Shown piece by piece: positions 46,871 through 58,856 of a stretch of DNA of 64,000 nucleotides (positions are counted from its first letter, which is position 1; the number at the start of each line of letters is the position of its first letter). The stretch covers positions 1,116,001 to 1,180,000 of the forward strand of contig CAJQUN010000036.1 of assembly GCA_907163345.1 (NCBI GenBank). Direction: 5' to 3'. The position numbers and the translations under genes are program-made. The notes beneath the pieces are model-generated. The model worked only from the letters and a program-made list of their open reading frames with translations, had not been told where the DNA came from and did no database searches. The DNA is from Haberlea rhodopensis. Taxonomy: Eukaryota > Streptophyta > Magnoliopsida > Lamiales > Gesneriaceae.

Positions 46871-48577
46871 GGATATCTACAATATAAATATGCAAAATAA
46901 GTTTATGATTTAAATCATTTAACATGGTCTTATATTAAATGATACTCCTACTATTTTATTTGAAAAATATCAACCCTCGAAACTTTTAGTGGGCCAAGAT
47001 CCATATTTCGCCTAATCTTGAGTTAGCTTTGGCTAATCGCCCAAGACTCGGTTATTTAGGTAGACAACACTTTGTCAATTACATCACATATAATTCTTGG
47101 ATAGTTGGACGAACAACACTTTGTTCAATTCATCAAATGAATTATAATCCAACCCATGCCTCTAGGTTCCCAATCCTATTGAGATAACCTAGTTAAGTCG
47201 TACCCAATTAAAGTATGACGGATATCACTTTTATCCTTTCGCGCCTTACTAAGATTGCCACGGTGCTTTGCTTTGGCAAACCCACACATGTACAATCGAA
47301 GTTATTGACGAGTACTTTTATTTGGAAGGCATCTAAAACTTAATATTTTAGAGGGATTTATTGATCTCATGATTAATTTGATAATTTAAAATATGTCCAC
47401 TACATATAGTTGTATACATATCTACATATATGTGTAATACTATTATCAAACTAAAACATAAGATAAATCATGCATCAACATACATAATTAAAACGTGACA
47501 TGGTTATAGCCCCTACTAATGAGTTTCTCAAGCCAATGAGAAACTCCTATGAGTCAACCTAAGGTAACTTCATAAGCACCTTCCTTTGGCTCCAATTTGT
47601 GAATGGCCTCCTCATCCCGGCACGATGCTCCATCTTCATTGATCACCATCAATAAAATAAACTACACTATTTTACAAGATATAGAATCCTCGATTCACAT
47701 TCGAGGGGAACATAGGGGAGGGATTACATTTAGAATAAAATAGAGAAAGGCACGACTCGCAGGTCGTATTATAAATTACAATCATTCACAAATCCTATCT
47801 AATAGGTCAAAGGGCTATAACCACGCACCATGCTCAAACAACACATAAAGCATGCATTAACATTTAATTAATTAAATTCTAAACATTTTAAATTTAATTC
47901 TAATTAAAACTGTAATATAATTTTTGAAAAATTATAGTACGCTCGGGACATCACATGCCACGAACTAAAGCGACTAAAACACGAACCACCATGGTTCGAA
48001 CCAAAACCCACGGCTGGACCAATAGTGGGCCTAGGGTTCGAAACCCTAGCCCATGGCCGAGCCATGGTCAATGCGGCGGCTTGGGTGCGGCGCTGCTAGG
48101 GTTCCAAACCCTAGCCGCCTTGCACCATGTCGATTCTATCGAGCCATCTTGCACCTTCTCAATACTTTATCGAGCCAATAGAGTTCAAAACCCTAGATAG
48201 TGCGACGGCTTGACCCATGCTCGAGCCAGGGTCCGAACCCTAGCCCTTAAGCGGCGGCCGAGAGGCTTATTTGACTAGGGTTCAAAAACCCTAGCCTCTT
48301 TGATGCGGCGGCCGAGCCATGGTGACTAGGGTTCGAAACCCTAGCACCTAGGTGCGTCGGCCGTGAGCCTACACGAGCCAATGTTCCGGTTTTTGATCAC
48401 GAATTATCATATATTTCGATCCGTCAATTATATCATATATATTATCATACGATGATTTTCACAAAATCGATTTTTCCATATCATATATGAAAATACAGTT
48501 TTAAATAGCATGCAATATAAATTCTAACATGATTAAACTATTTAACCACATAAAATCCGATATGAGCCTTGTACACG
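46871..48577 (-). other. Leader of the young Copia element
   Basis: About 1.7 kb between PBS and gag with no recognisable gene. The PBS-proximal part (48031-48344) holds a cluster of AACCCTAG palindromes. The rest is AT-rich. The short plus-strand frame at 47955-48200 is not supported. Confidence 0.6.
48031..48344. repeat. Cluster of CTAGGGTT/AACCCTAG palindromes (telo-box-like)
   Basis: Near-palindromes such as CTAGGGTTCGAAACCCTAG at 48031-48049, 48096-48114, 48227-48243, 48275-48294 and 48326-48344, with a half-site at 48181-48196. They alternate with GCGGCGGCCGAG-like words. AAACCCTA is the plant telo-box, known from promoters of translation and ribosomal-protein genes. A role here is inferred. 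Confidence 0.8.
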
Positions 48578-48589
48578 GCTCTGATAGCA
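48578..48589 (-). other. PBS of the young Copia element
   Basis: The minus strand reads TGCTATCAGAGC, one mismatch from the canonical TGGTATCAGAGC, followed by CGTGTACAAGG and lying one base from the LTR. Confidence 0.8.
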
Positions 48590-48590
48590 C

Positions 48591-50102
48591 TGTAAGTAAC
48601 CCCATGAGCATACAACGCAGCGGAATAAAATTTTGGGATTACAAACCAGCGATCTATACATAGGGATTCATATCGGATTAGAGAATTACAAGTGTCTTAC
48701 CCTTGTAGCGTGTTTGAGGCCGAATCCACGGAGCTGCACCACGTCTTACGCCTTCTCCGAGTCACTAAGCAAAACTCGATTGGTTTTGCCTCAACGGTAT
48801 CCACACGATCAAATCGAGTGAAGGGATAGTTTAATATCGAGTTGCTAGACAAGATATTAAACCGGAACCAAAACACACTTTGATTCACAATCAAAATTGG
48901 CACAATATCACTCTTCCTCTTCGGCTATCAAGAAACCGAGAGCAAGATTGAGAGGCGGCCGTGTGTGACTTTCACAAGGTGGCCGAGAGCCCTTCCTTTT
49001 GGTTGCTAGGTTTTGTTATGAATTGTGTCTTACAATTAAACACCTTGTAATCACTTTTATATAATTAATTAAAGGCTTTCTCAAAGCTTCATGGGCTTAA
49101 GCCCATGATTTAATTAATCCTTATGATTATTAATTAAGACTCCTCTTAATTATTTAATTCATCCCATGAATTTAATTTCCCTTCTCGATTTAATCTTTTG
49201 TGCGACCCGATAGGATCTCGTAATGTTGGCAGTGACATAAAATCTCATTTTATGTCGCAAGCATTGAGCGGTATCTAGCAACACATCGATGCTACCCAAA
49301 TTACGAGAATGTCAATGACTCGACATAACCTTTAGAACTTGTGATAATATTAATCATGTAACTTAATCCCTTTGTCCTTTGTGTTTAGATTGAACACGAG
49401 TCATGGAATAGTCATACTCGTATATCCAATCTTTATTTCTTGATCCCCAAGTAGAACTAGAATAAACGAATAAGCTCGATATCTCATATCGACTCATTCG
49501 AGCATGGCCATGCATTTTAGTTCTCACTTGATCAAGGGCCAAACACATCTCCTGTTATATAGGAGGGACAAATCCTATCTCGATCAGTCAACATCCCTCT
49601 ACATAATTCGTAGTGTATCCAATAGTCGCCTTTATAGTATACCCTGTTACGGGTAACGTTTGACGATATCAAGATACATAACTCCTTATGTTGGGATCTC
49701 TGATGATCACAAGTCGTAAGGATTACATACATTATTATCACTATGAGAATTGCATATGACGATCATATAACTATCCATGTTGCATTCTCATGGTGGGTCT
49801 GTTCAGTACATCGTTCTCTAACATGTACCCATATGTTAATTTGATATCTCATATCAATGAACAATTCATCGATCAACATATACTAGTCTCTACGTATTAT
49901 CATTATCCCTTTCATGATAATACTTGACTAGGAACATCTTTAAGAATAATACAATATTATTCTAAGGACATTAACATATATATTAATTCACAATGCACAG
50001 TTAAAAGAATAATATATAATAATGAATTGCCATTCATAAATCCATAAACATTGTATGTCTTAAACAATCATCTAATGACTTGTCTTAGGGCATATCCCAA
50101 CA
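48591..50102 (-). repeat. 5' LTR of the young Copia element
   Basis: Almost identical to 41383-42891. The differences seen include a TA insertion near 49060 and single substitutions. Confidence 0.95.
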
Positions 50103-52152
50103 AGACAGAGGTGCTTCGCACTCCTTTGTGTCTGCGGACTTTGTGGAGAGACATCATATGTGCACGTCTCCATTACCCAAGTCTCTATTGGTCTCGACAT
50201 CCACCGGAAGAAATGTTGTTGCGGATCAGTTTCTTACGGACTGCCTCATTTATTTTGAGGGCAATGAACTGAAGGAAGATTTGATTGTGTTGGGTATGTC
50301 AGACTTCGATTGCATTGTGGGCATCGACATACTGAACAGATATCAGGCAGTAGTGGATTGTCGGCAGAGGGCGGTTCAGTTGCGATCTGATTTGGGGATC
50401 CAGTGGACTTTCTATGGGAACGGTTCTCGTGCGAAGATTTTGTTGATATTAGCGATTAAAATGTCCCAACTATTGAAACGTGGTCACACAGGCTATCTCA
50501 TCTATGCCGTGGACACGACGGGAAAGAATAAAGAGTTGAGGGTTGAGGATGTACCGGTGGTAGCAGAATTTGCTGACGTGTTTCTGGAGGAAATCCCAGG
50601 ATTCCCACCGACTAGAGAAGTCGAGTTTGGAATTGAGTTATTACCGGGAACGTCCGCTATTTCTCGTGCCCCTTACATGATGGCACCAGCAGAGTTAAGG
50701 GAGTTGAAGGAGCAGTTACAGGAACTCCTTGACAAAGGATATATACGCCCTAGCGTATAGCCATGGGGCGCACCGGTTCTCTTTGTGAAAAAGAAGGATG
50801 GTTCGATGCGTCTGTGCATCGATTACCGGCAACTGAATAAGGCCACAGTGAAGAACAAGTATCCTCTTCCAAGGATCGATGATTTATTTGATCAGTTGCA
50901 GGGTACTAAGCTGTATAGCAAGATTGATTTGAGGTCAGGGTACCACAGATTCGGGTCAGAGAGGAGGATGTATAGAAGACAGTATTTCGGACTCGGTATG
51001 GGCACTACGAGTTCCTAGTTATGCCGTTCGGCATGACAAACGCCCCGGCTATCTTTATGAACTTGATGAACAGGGTGTTCCAACCATATCTTGACCAGTT
51101 TGTCATAGTATTTATCGACGACATACTCATCTACTCTCGGAGTGAGGAAGAGCACGTGAGGCACTTACGGACGGTGCTCCAGATCCTCAGGGATAATCAA
51201 TTATTTGCCAAGCTCAGAAAGTGTGAGTTTTGGTTGAGTAGCGTGGTGTTTCTCGGGCATGTCATATCTAGCAATGGGATATCAGTGGATCCCAGGAAGA
51301 TTGAGGCTGTGATGGAGTGGGCTGCACCCACTTCTGTGCCCGAAATACTGAGTTTTCTTGGTTTGGCAGGTTATTATTGACGCTTCGTCGAGGGATTCTC
51401 TAAAATTGCTAAGCCATTGACCCAGTTAACTCAAAAGGGAATACCGTTCCATTGGTCTGAGGCTTGTGAGCAAAGCTTCTAAGAGTTGAAGCATCGGTTG
51501 ACGACGACGCCTGTGTTGGTAATTCCCACGGAGAACAAGAGGTTTGTTCTGTACACTGATGCATCCCTACAGGGTTTGGGTTGTGTGCTGGTGCAAGATA
51601 AGCATGTGGTAGCTTATGCATCGAGGCAGTTGAAGCCGCATGAGGCTAGATATCCAGTCCATGACTTGGAGTTGGCGGCTATCATATTTACCTTGAAGAT
51701 TTGGCGGCATTACTTGTATGGTACGTCGCTTACCATTTATACGTATCATAAGAGCCTGGAATTCTTGTTTACTCAGGCGGAGTTAAATATGCGACAGAGG
51801 AGATGGATGGATTTACTCAAGGACTGTGACTGTGAAATAGAGTACCATCCAGGGAAAGCAAACTTGACGGCAGACGCCTTGAGTCCGAAGGTGAAGAGTA
51901 CTGCTGAGGACGCCATGAATTTGTCGGCCATGATGACTTCTTACTGCCATCTGGGCTAGGATTTTAATGTGGATGCATCGCCGGTTCGAGTATCGACTTT
52001 ATTGGTAAAGCCGGACATTTATAAGAATATCAGGAAAGCCCAGAAAATGGATGATGAGGTTCAGAGATGGTCATCATTGGTACTTCAAGGACAGCCATCA
52101 AAATTCAGAGTGGCTGAGTATGGTTCTTTGAGACTCGGTAACCGTTGGGTAG
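50103..52152 (+). pseudogene. Protease, RT and RNase H of element D, broken
   Basis: Resumes the protease after the Copia insertion (FVERHHMCTSP onward). TAG at 50758, a frame change near 50950, TGA at 51378, TAA at 51480 and TAG at 51957 break it. RT carries LCIDYRQLNK, MPFGMTNAPAIF and FIDDILIYS near 51115. RNase H has LYTDASLQGLG and IEYHPGKANLTADALS. It is interrupted by element G at 52153 in the segment before the integrase zinc finger, and continues at 60889. Confidence 0.92.
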
Positions 52153-54152
52153 TGTAGGGTCTTCCTACCTTAACATCATTATAATAACATATTATGGACT
52201 AAACATGCATTTATAACATCTTAGGGTACCGCTTGTAGCTTTGAGCTAATAGGATTACAGGCCAAAATAAAATTTCAAAACTTATTAGTTACATTTCCAC
52301 AAATGAATGCTAACATTATAGATTTACACTACTCCTAGAGTAGAGACTATCCAAAATCCTGTGTCCTAACTTCTTTCATGCTCCTCATAGCTCACTGCCT
52401 CAACCCGACCCTTAGCCCTTCAGTCCAAAAGTGTACCTACAGGAACAACCCATCATGAGCATGCACATCATTACTTAACATCATAAGACAATGGCATATA
52501 AATAAATGCATGGGAATAATAGTTAACATATACTTCCTGGTTAATCGCATTAACCCACTTTTGTTGTCCCTGTTTCATAGTCATGCATGTAATCATTAGT
52601 TCTTGACATAAATGATTAAAATCATACTTCACTTAAATGCTCATAATCAACAATGTTAATTAGAAATGTGACTGTTCTGGTCCTGCTATGACAGCGGCAC
52701 AATTGGCCCCCTCGCTACGACATATAGCGGTACTGTGATATCCCTCACTACACCTTGATAGCGGATATATCTCCTCGCTAGCTATGTCAGCGGTAAGTAC
52801 CTTCCTCGCTTGCCCATAACAACTACCGGAACATTCTAACATTTCTAATAACATAGTTTAACATACATCATAAACATTATAGCATCTTTACTCATCATAA
52901 ACATCATCTTCACTTATCATAAGCATCATCATAAACATCATATCATCTTTACTCATCATAGACATCATTGTATCTTTACTTATCATAATCATCATCATAA
53001 ACATCATAAATACTTATGCAATCATTGCGTAGTCATAGTATAGTAGTGTGTTTTACCGCCCGATGCCCGTACGTCTCTTACGTACCTTAATTCCCAAAAG
53101 TGGAGAAGTCGAAGAACTTTATCTCCTTGAAGTTGTTGGTACCTGGGATGGTTCTACACAACCATACAAATCAATATTAGAAGCTAAATAATAGCCAAAT
53201 ACCAAAAATTCAACAAAAATCATCATTTTTCATTTTTAAGCAACTGGCGATCGATCGCTGCATCGAGGCGATCGATCGCCTGACTTTTCTGCCTCGCGGT
53301 GATCGATCGCGCCATTTGTGGCGATCTATCGCCTGCTGTGCAAATCGCCACTGGCCTTCGGTGATTGATCGCCTCATATATTGCGATCGATCGCCACCTG
53401 CTTGTGCGCGATTCTTCACCATTTTTGAGCATTTTCCAAGCTCAATCTCATACCCTTCAAACCCAAACTTTCCAACAACACAAATATCATCATAACTCAC
53501 TAAAACCCACATAAAACACTTCAAAAATCATACCCCAACCACATCCAACAAATACCCAAAACAAACCCACATAAAAACTCAAATACCAACCCATTTCAAA
53601 ACTAAACATCATAAAAACTTTAGGAAGGGTTCCATACCTCTTGAGGACTCCAAATCTTAACAAAAATCCCACAATCAAAGGTTTTGTGAAGATTTCTCCT
53701 TCCACTTTATGCCAAAATCGAAAATGTGAAGTGGGTAGGGTTTGAGAGTGGAATTGGGGATTTAAGAGTGGTGGGAAAAAGTGAGATAAAGGGGGGTATA
53801 GTGGGGTAAAGGGGTTATAAAAGTTTATTTAAAATTGTACCCCAACAATTAACATGATGTATAAAATACCCCAACATGGTATTTTAAAAGCATTATACAA
53901 AAATGCAGGAACTTCCACTAAAACCATATTTTCCACATAATTAACAACCAATACAATTAAATCATGTTAACACCTCATTTCCCAACAAGCATAACATGCA
54001 CCCTGAAATGCAACCCCCGGGTCACGCCTATCATGTGACTAAGCATTTCAACATGATAATTAATTCCAACACATAATCAATTACCATCATAATTAATCAC
54101 ATAAACATAAATTAATGTCCAAATTGTAATTAATCATTTCGGGGATGTCATA
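52153..54152 (-). repeat. 3' LTR of element G (2000 bp)
   Basis: On the minus strand it starts TATGACATCC (TGTG in the other copy) and ends CCCTACA. Contents: GATCGATC array 53246-53395, candidate 68-nt exon 53153-53086, GTACGT hairpin 53085-53069, CCGCT/AGCGAGG hairpins about 52806-52683, CTACTC hairpin 52343-52329. An ATGATG-rich stretch lies at 52860-53010. Confidence 0.93.
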
Positions 54153-54222
54153 ATACTCCCCTACTTATAAGATTTCGTCCTCGAAATCGCATGCACTTAC
54201 CCAAAATGAAACTGAACATAAA

Positions 54223-57200
54223 TCACATACCAGAAAACAGTTCCGGGTAGTGCTGCACCATATGCCGTTTCGTCTCCCACGTAGCCTCCTCGACACCCCG
54301 ACGATCCCACTGAACTTTGACCATCGGTATAATCTTGCTTCGTAATCTGCGATCCTCTTGATCTAGAATTCTGATTGGTCGTTCTACGTAGGATACATCT
54401 GAATCCAACTGTACTTCAGTAGGCTGTAATACATGAGACGGGTCTGGCTCATACTTCTGTAACATAGAGACGTGAAAAACATCATGAATACCAGATAAAG
54501 ACAGCGGTAGAGCCAAACGGTAGGCCAAAGTACCGATACGCTGCAATACTTCATACGTCCCAACATACCTCGGAGATAACTTCCCCCGCATACCAAAACG
54601 AACCACACCCCTAAAGGGTGAGATTTTCAAGAAGACCATATCTCCTACTTGGAATTCTAGCGGTCGTCATCGCTTATTGGCATAGGCTGCTTGCCTATCC
54701 TAGGCCGCTTTCATCTTCTGGCGTATCAACTTAATCTTTCCTTCCATATCCTTAATCATATCCGGTCCTCCGATCGCTTTACTAGTCAAGTCCTCCCAAT
54801 ACAGTGGTGACCTACATTGTCGACCGTAAAGAGCTTCGAATGGAGCCATCTGAATGCTTGCCTGATAGCTGTTATTATAGGAGAACTCCACTAGTGGCAC
54901 TAAGTCCTGCCATGGAGTATCAAACTCCAATACACATGCCCTCAGCATATCTTCGAGCGTCTGTATAGTACTCTCCGTCTGGCAGTCTGTCGGAGGGTGA
55001 TAAGTTGTACTCAGTCTCACATCTGTGCCCAAAGCTGTCTGGAGACCCTCCTAGAAATGTGAAGTAAACCTTGGATCTCTATCAGACACAATCGAGACTG
55101 GAACCCCATGCAACCTCACTACATACCGTATATATAATTGGGCCATCTTTAGGTATGTGAAAGTCATACATTAAGGGATGAAATGAGCCACCTTCGTCAG
55201 CCTATCCACGATCACCCAGATCGCATCAAATCCAGAGGCCGTCCTTGGCAAGTGGGTCACGAAGTCCATAGATATATGCTCCCACTTCCACTTAGGTACT
55301 TTCAAGCTATTCAGCTCGCCACCAGGCCTCTGCCTCTCTGCTTTTACTTGCTAACAAATCAAACATCTTTTGACAAAAGTTATAACATCACACTTCATGC
55401 GTCTCCACCAGAACTGACCACTTAGGTCCTTATACATTTTTCTTCCTCCTGGGTGGATACTGAACTGGCTACTGTGAGCTCGCTCCAAGATTCCTTTACG
55501 CAACTCCGGCGTATTTGGGACTACCCAGCGGTTGCCCAGTCTCAAGGAATCATCCTCCGCTACTCTGAACTTTGATGACTGTCCTTGAATTACTATTGAT
55601 GACCATCTCTGAACCTCGTCATCCGACCTATGGGCTTCCCTGATAGCCTCAAATATGTCTGGCTCAGCTAATAAGGTCGACACTCGCACGGACGACGTGT
55701 CCACATCGAAATCATAGCCCAGATGGCAATAAGAAGTCATCATAGCTGATAAACTCATGGTATCCTCAGCAGTACTCTTCACCTTCTGACTTATGGCGTC
55801 TGCTATCAAGTTTGCTCTACCAGGATGGTACTCAATTTCACAATCATAATCCTTGAGTAAATCCATCCATCTTCTTTGTCGCATATTCAATTCAGCCTGT
55901 GTGAACAAAAACTTCAGGCTCTTAAGGTCTGAATAGATGGTAAACGTCGTACCATACAGGTAATGCCTCCAAATCTTCAAGGCTAATATAATGGCTACCA
56001 GCTCTAAATCATGGACTGGATACCTAGCCTCATGTGGCTTCAGCTGCCTCGATGCATATGCCACCACATGCTTATCTTGCATTAATACACAGCCCATACC
56101 TTGCAGTGATGCATCTGTGTACAAGGCAAATCTCTTATTCTCAGAGGGAATCACCAATACAGGTGTCGTAGTCAAACGACGCTTCAATTCTTGGAAGCTT
56201 TCCTCACAAGCTTCGGACCAATAGAACGGGACTCCTTTCTGAGTCAGCTGTGTCAACGGCTTAGCGATCTTAGAGAATCCCTCGACGAAACCTCGGTAAT
56301 AACCCGCTAAGCCAAGGAAGCTCCGTATCTTGGGTACAGAAGTGGGTGCAGCCCACTCCATCACAGCTTCAACCTTCCTGGGATCTACAGATATCCCGCT
56401 GCTAGATATACCATGACCCAAGAACACCACACTGCTTAACCAGAACTCGCACTTGCTGAGCTTTGCATATAACTGATGGTCCCTAAGGATCTGGAGTACT
56501 GTCCTCAAGTGCTTCACGTGTTCCTCTTCGGTCCGAGAGTAAATGAGTATATCGTCAATGAAGACAATGGCAAACTGATCCAAATACGGTTGAAATACTA
56601 TGTTCATCAGACTCATAAAGACAGCTGGGGCATTTGTCACCCCAAAAGGCATGACTAAGAATTCATAGTGCCCATACCTAGTCCGGAAAGCTGTCTTCTG
56701 AACGTCATCTTCCCTTACCCGAATCTAATGATACCCCAACCTCATATCGATCTTACTGTAGAGCCTTGTACCCTGCAATTGGTCAAACAAATCATCGATC
56801 CTCGGAATTGGATACTTATTCTTCACTGTGGCTTTGTTCAGTTGTCTGTAATCTATGCACAGACGCATCGAACCATCTTTCTTCTTGACAAATAGGACTG
56901 GTGCACCCCAGGGCGATACGCTAGGGCGTGCGTAACCCTTATCAAGGAGCTCTTGCAACTGAACCTTCAACTCCCTTAACTCCGCTGGTGCCATCCAATA
57001 CGGGGCACGAGAAATGGCAGTCGTCCCCGGTAGTAACTCAATCCCAAACTCGACCTCTCTCGTCGGTGGAAATCCGCGAATCTCTTCCGAAAAAACATCA
57101 GGAAACTCCGCCACTACGGGCACTTCCTCGACCTTTAATTCTTCCCTCTTTTCAGTAATATCAACATCATAGATGAGATATCCTGTAAGGCCCCGTTCCA

Positions 57201-58650
57201 ATAACTGTGCCATCTTGACAGCAGATATCAACGGAATCTTTGAAGGGGAACCATCCCCATAGAATGTCCACTGGACTCCCATATCAGATCTGAATCGGAC
57301 AGTCCTCTGCCTGCAGTTCATAACTGCCTGATACCTGTTCAGAACATCAATGCCCACAATGCAGTCAAAGTCTGACATTTCCAGAACAATCAAATCTGAC
57401 CTTAGCTCGTTGCCCTCAAAATAAATGAGGTCGTCATAGACAATCTGATTAGCAATCAAACTTCTTCCAGCGGGTGTCGAGACTACAAGAGGCGTGGGCG
57501 ACGGAGAAGTGCATATGTGGTGCCTTTCCACAAAACTTGTCGACACAAAAGAGTGTGATGCACCTGTGTCTATCAATATAAAAGCAGGGTGCGTAAATAA
57601 AAGACACGTACCCGCTATCACTTCCTCTGGAGCCGCTGTAGCCTGCTCCCTTGTCAATGTATAAACTTGCCCCTGAGGTGGCCCCATATGCTGACCTCCA
57701 TACTGCCTTGGTACAAACGGTGGCCTGTGCTGCACTGCTCTGTCCGCAGGCCTCCCCGCAGAGTTCTGTTGTCCCTCCCGATTGGGACATTGCCGAGCAA
57801 AGCGGCCCTTATTGCCACAAACGTAACAACCTACACAGTCTTTCATCGAATGTGGTTGCCCACAAAGAGAGCACTGGACCTTCACAAATCTGCCTCCCTG
57901 AGACTGTCCTCTTCCTGACGGGGCGTCATTCATACGGTTTCCTTTCCAACGATTCTCGGGCCTCTTACCACTGAACCTCGAAGCTGATGTGTTCCCCCTT
58001 GGCTTGAACTGATCACCCCTCGGCTTCAAATTATCAGAAGTAGATTTCTGAGGGGGTGCTGGAGGTGGCACGACATCAGGATATGCACCAACTCCCAGTT
58101 CGGCTAGCTCAGCCCGTGAAAGGGCGTCATCAAAGCAAGCAGGGCCATAAGTGGCCACCCTGTCATACAGTTTAGGCCTCAAGCCTTTCATGAAGTTCCT
58201 CATCTTTGCTTGAGTACTTGCGGCGATATGAGGTACATATCTGAGCAAAGAACAGTAATGGAGAGCATAATCTGACACAGGCATGTTACCTTGCTCGAGG
58301 TTAGTAAACTCATCTTCCTTAGCCTGTCGTGCAGCAGCTGAAAAGTAGCGGGTCAGAAATCGAGTTCTGAACAGTTTCCAATTTATTTCCTGTCCCTGAG
58401 CCTCTTGCTCTACTACTGTGGTCTTCCACCACATCAATGCCTTCTTGGCCAGTTGTAATTCCGCTAACCTTATCCATGCTGACTTCGCACATGGAGCTGC
58501 CACAAATATCTGTTCCATCCTTTCTAGCCACTCCTCAGCCATCTCCCCTATCTCAGTTCCTTCGCCCAAGGCTGGCGGTGGTAGGGGATTTGTACGTCCA
58601 GCACTTGCATTAACACTAATTGCATCACTCACTTCCACATTTGCTGCCAT
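54223..58650 (-). pseudogene. gag-pol of element G, near-complete frame with stops
   Basis: The ATG at 58650 follows TTGCAGC. Gag lacks about 31 residues after PPPALGE compared with element A (in-frame deletion). Its second knuckle reads CYVCGNKGRFARQC, with the zinc histidine replaced by Arg. Protease FILIDTGASHSF is intact. TAG at about 56727 lies just before the conserved RT segment, and RT keeps MPFGVTNAPAVF and FIDDILIYS. TAG at 55351 cuts the integrase zinc finger after CLIC. More stops lie near 55171, 55050, 54700 and 54670. A chromodomain (VKVQWDRRGVEEATWE) ends at 54223. Most stops are CAG to TAG or similar. Confidence 0.92.
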
Positions 58651-58840
58651 GCTGCAAGACAAGGGTTAACAACAACACCCAAAAGCAGTTCATGTAATAC
58701 ATCGTGAGAAAACCATAACATGTTAGTATAACAGTCATATACTTCATATGCAACATATGCACAAAACATGTTTAAAAGGAGCACCTAGTCAACTTATTGC
58801 TAAGGCTACCCTTCACTCATTCCCGGGTTCTCTAACCACT

Positions 58841-58852
58841 GCTCTGATACCA
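58841..58852 (-). other. PBS of element G
   Basis: The minus strand reads TGGTATCAGAGC, 4 nt (TTAA) after the LTR end. Confidence 0.92.
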
Positions 58853-58856
58853 TTAA

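Larger units (their letters stand above)
41383..50102 (-). mobile_element. Young Ty1/copia element (TSD AGACA)
   Basis: 8720 bp. LTRs 41383-42891 and 48591-50102 (1509 and 1512 bp) differ at only a handful of positions that I could find, so the insertion is recent. TSD AGACA is at 41378-41382 and 50103-50107. Read on the minus strand: 5' LTR, PBS 48589-48578, leader of about 1.7 kb, gag-pol 46870-42907, polypurine tract 42905-42892, 3' LTR. It interrupts the protease of element D. Gag and RNase H resemble Tork-type Copia elements, but the lineage is not settled by eye. Confidence 0.96.

Noticed and set aside
47955..48200. Plus-strand 81-codon frame as a gene
   Set aside because: It lies antisense in the leader of the Copia element, is low-complexity at its start, and is open because of the GC-rich palindrome cluster.
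48031..48344. Interstitial telomeric DNA
   Set aside because: AACCCTA occurs as separated palindromic pairs, not as a tandem (CCCTAAA)n array.
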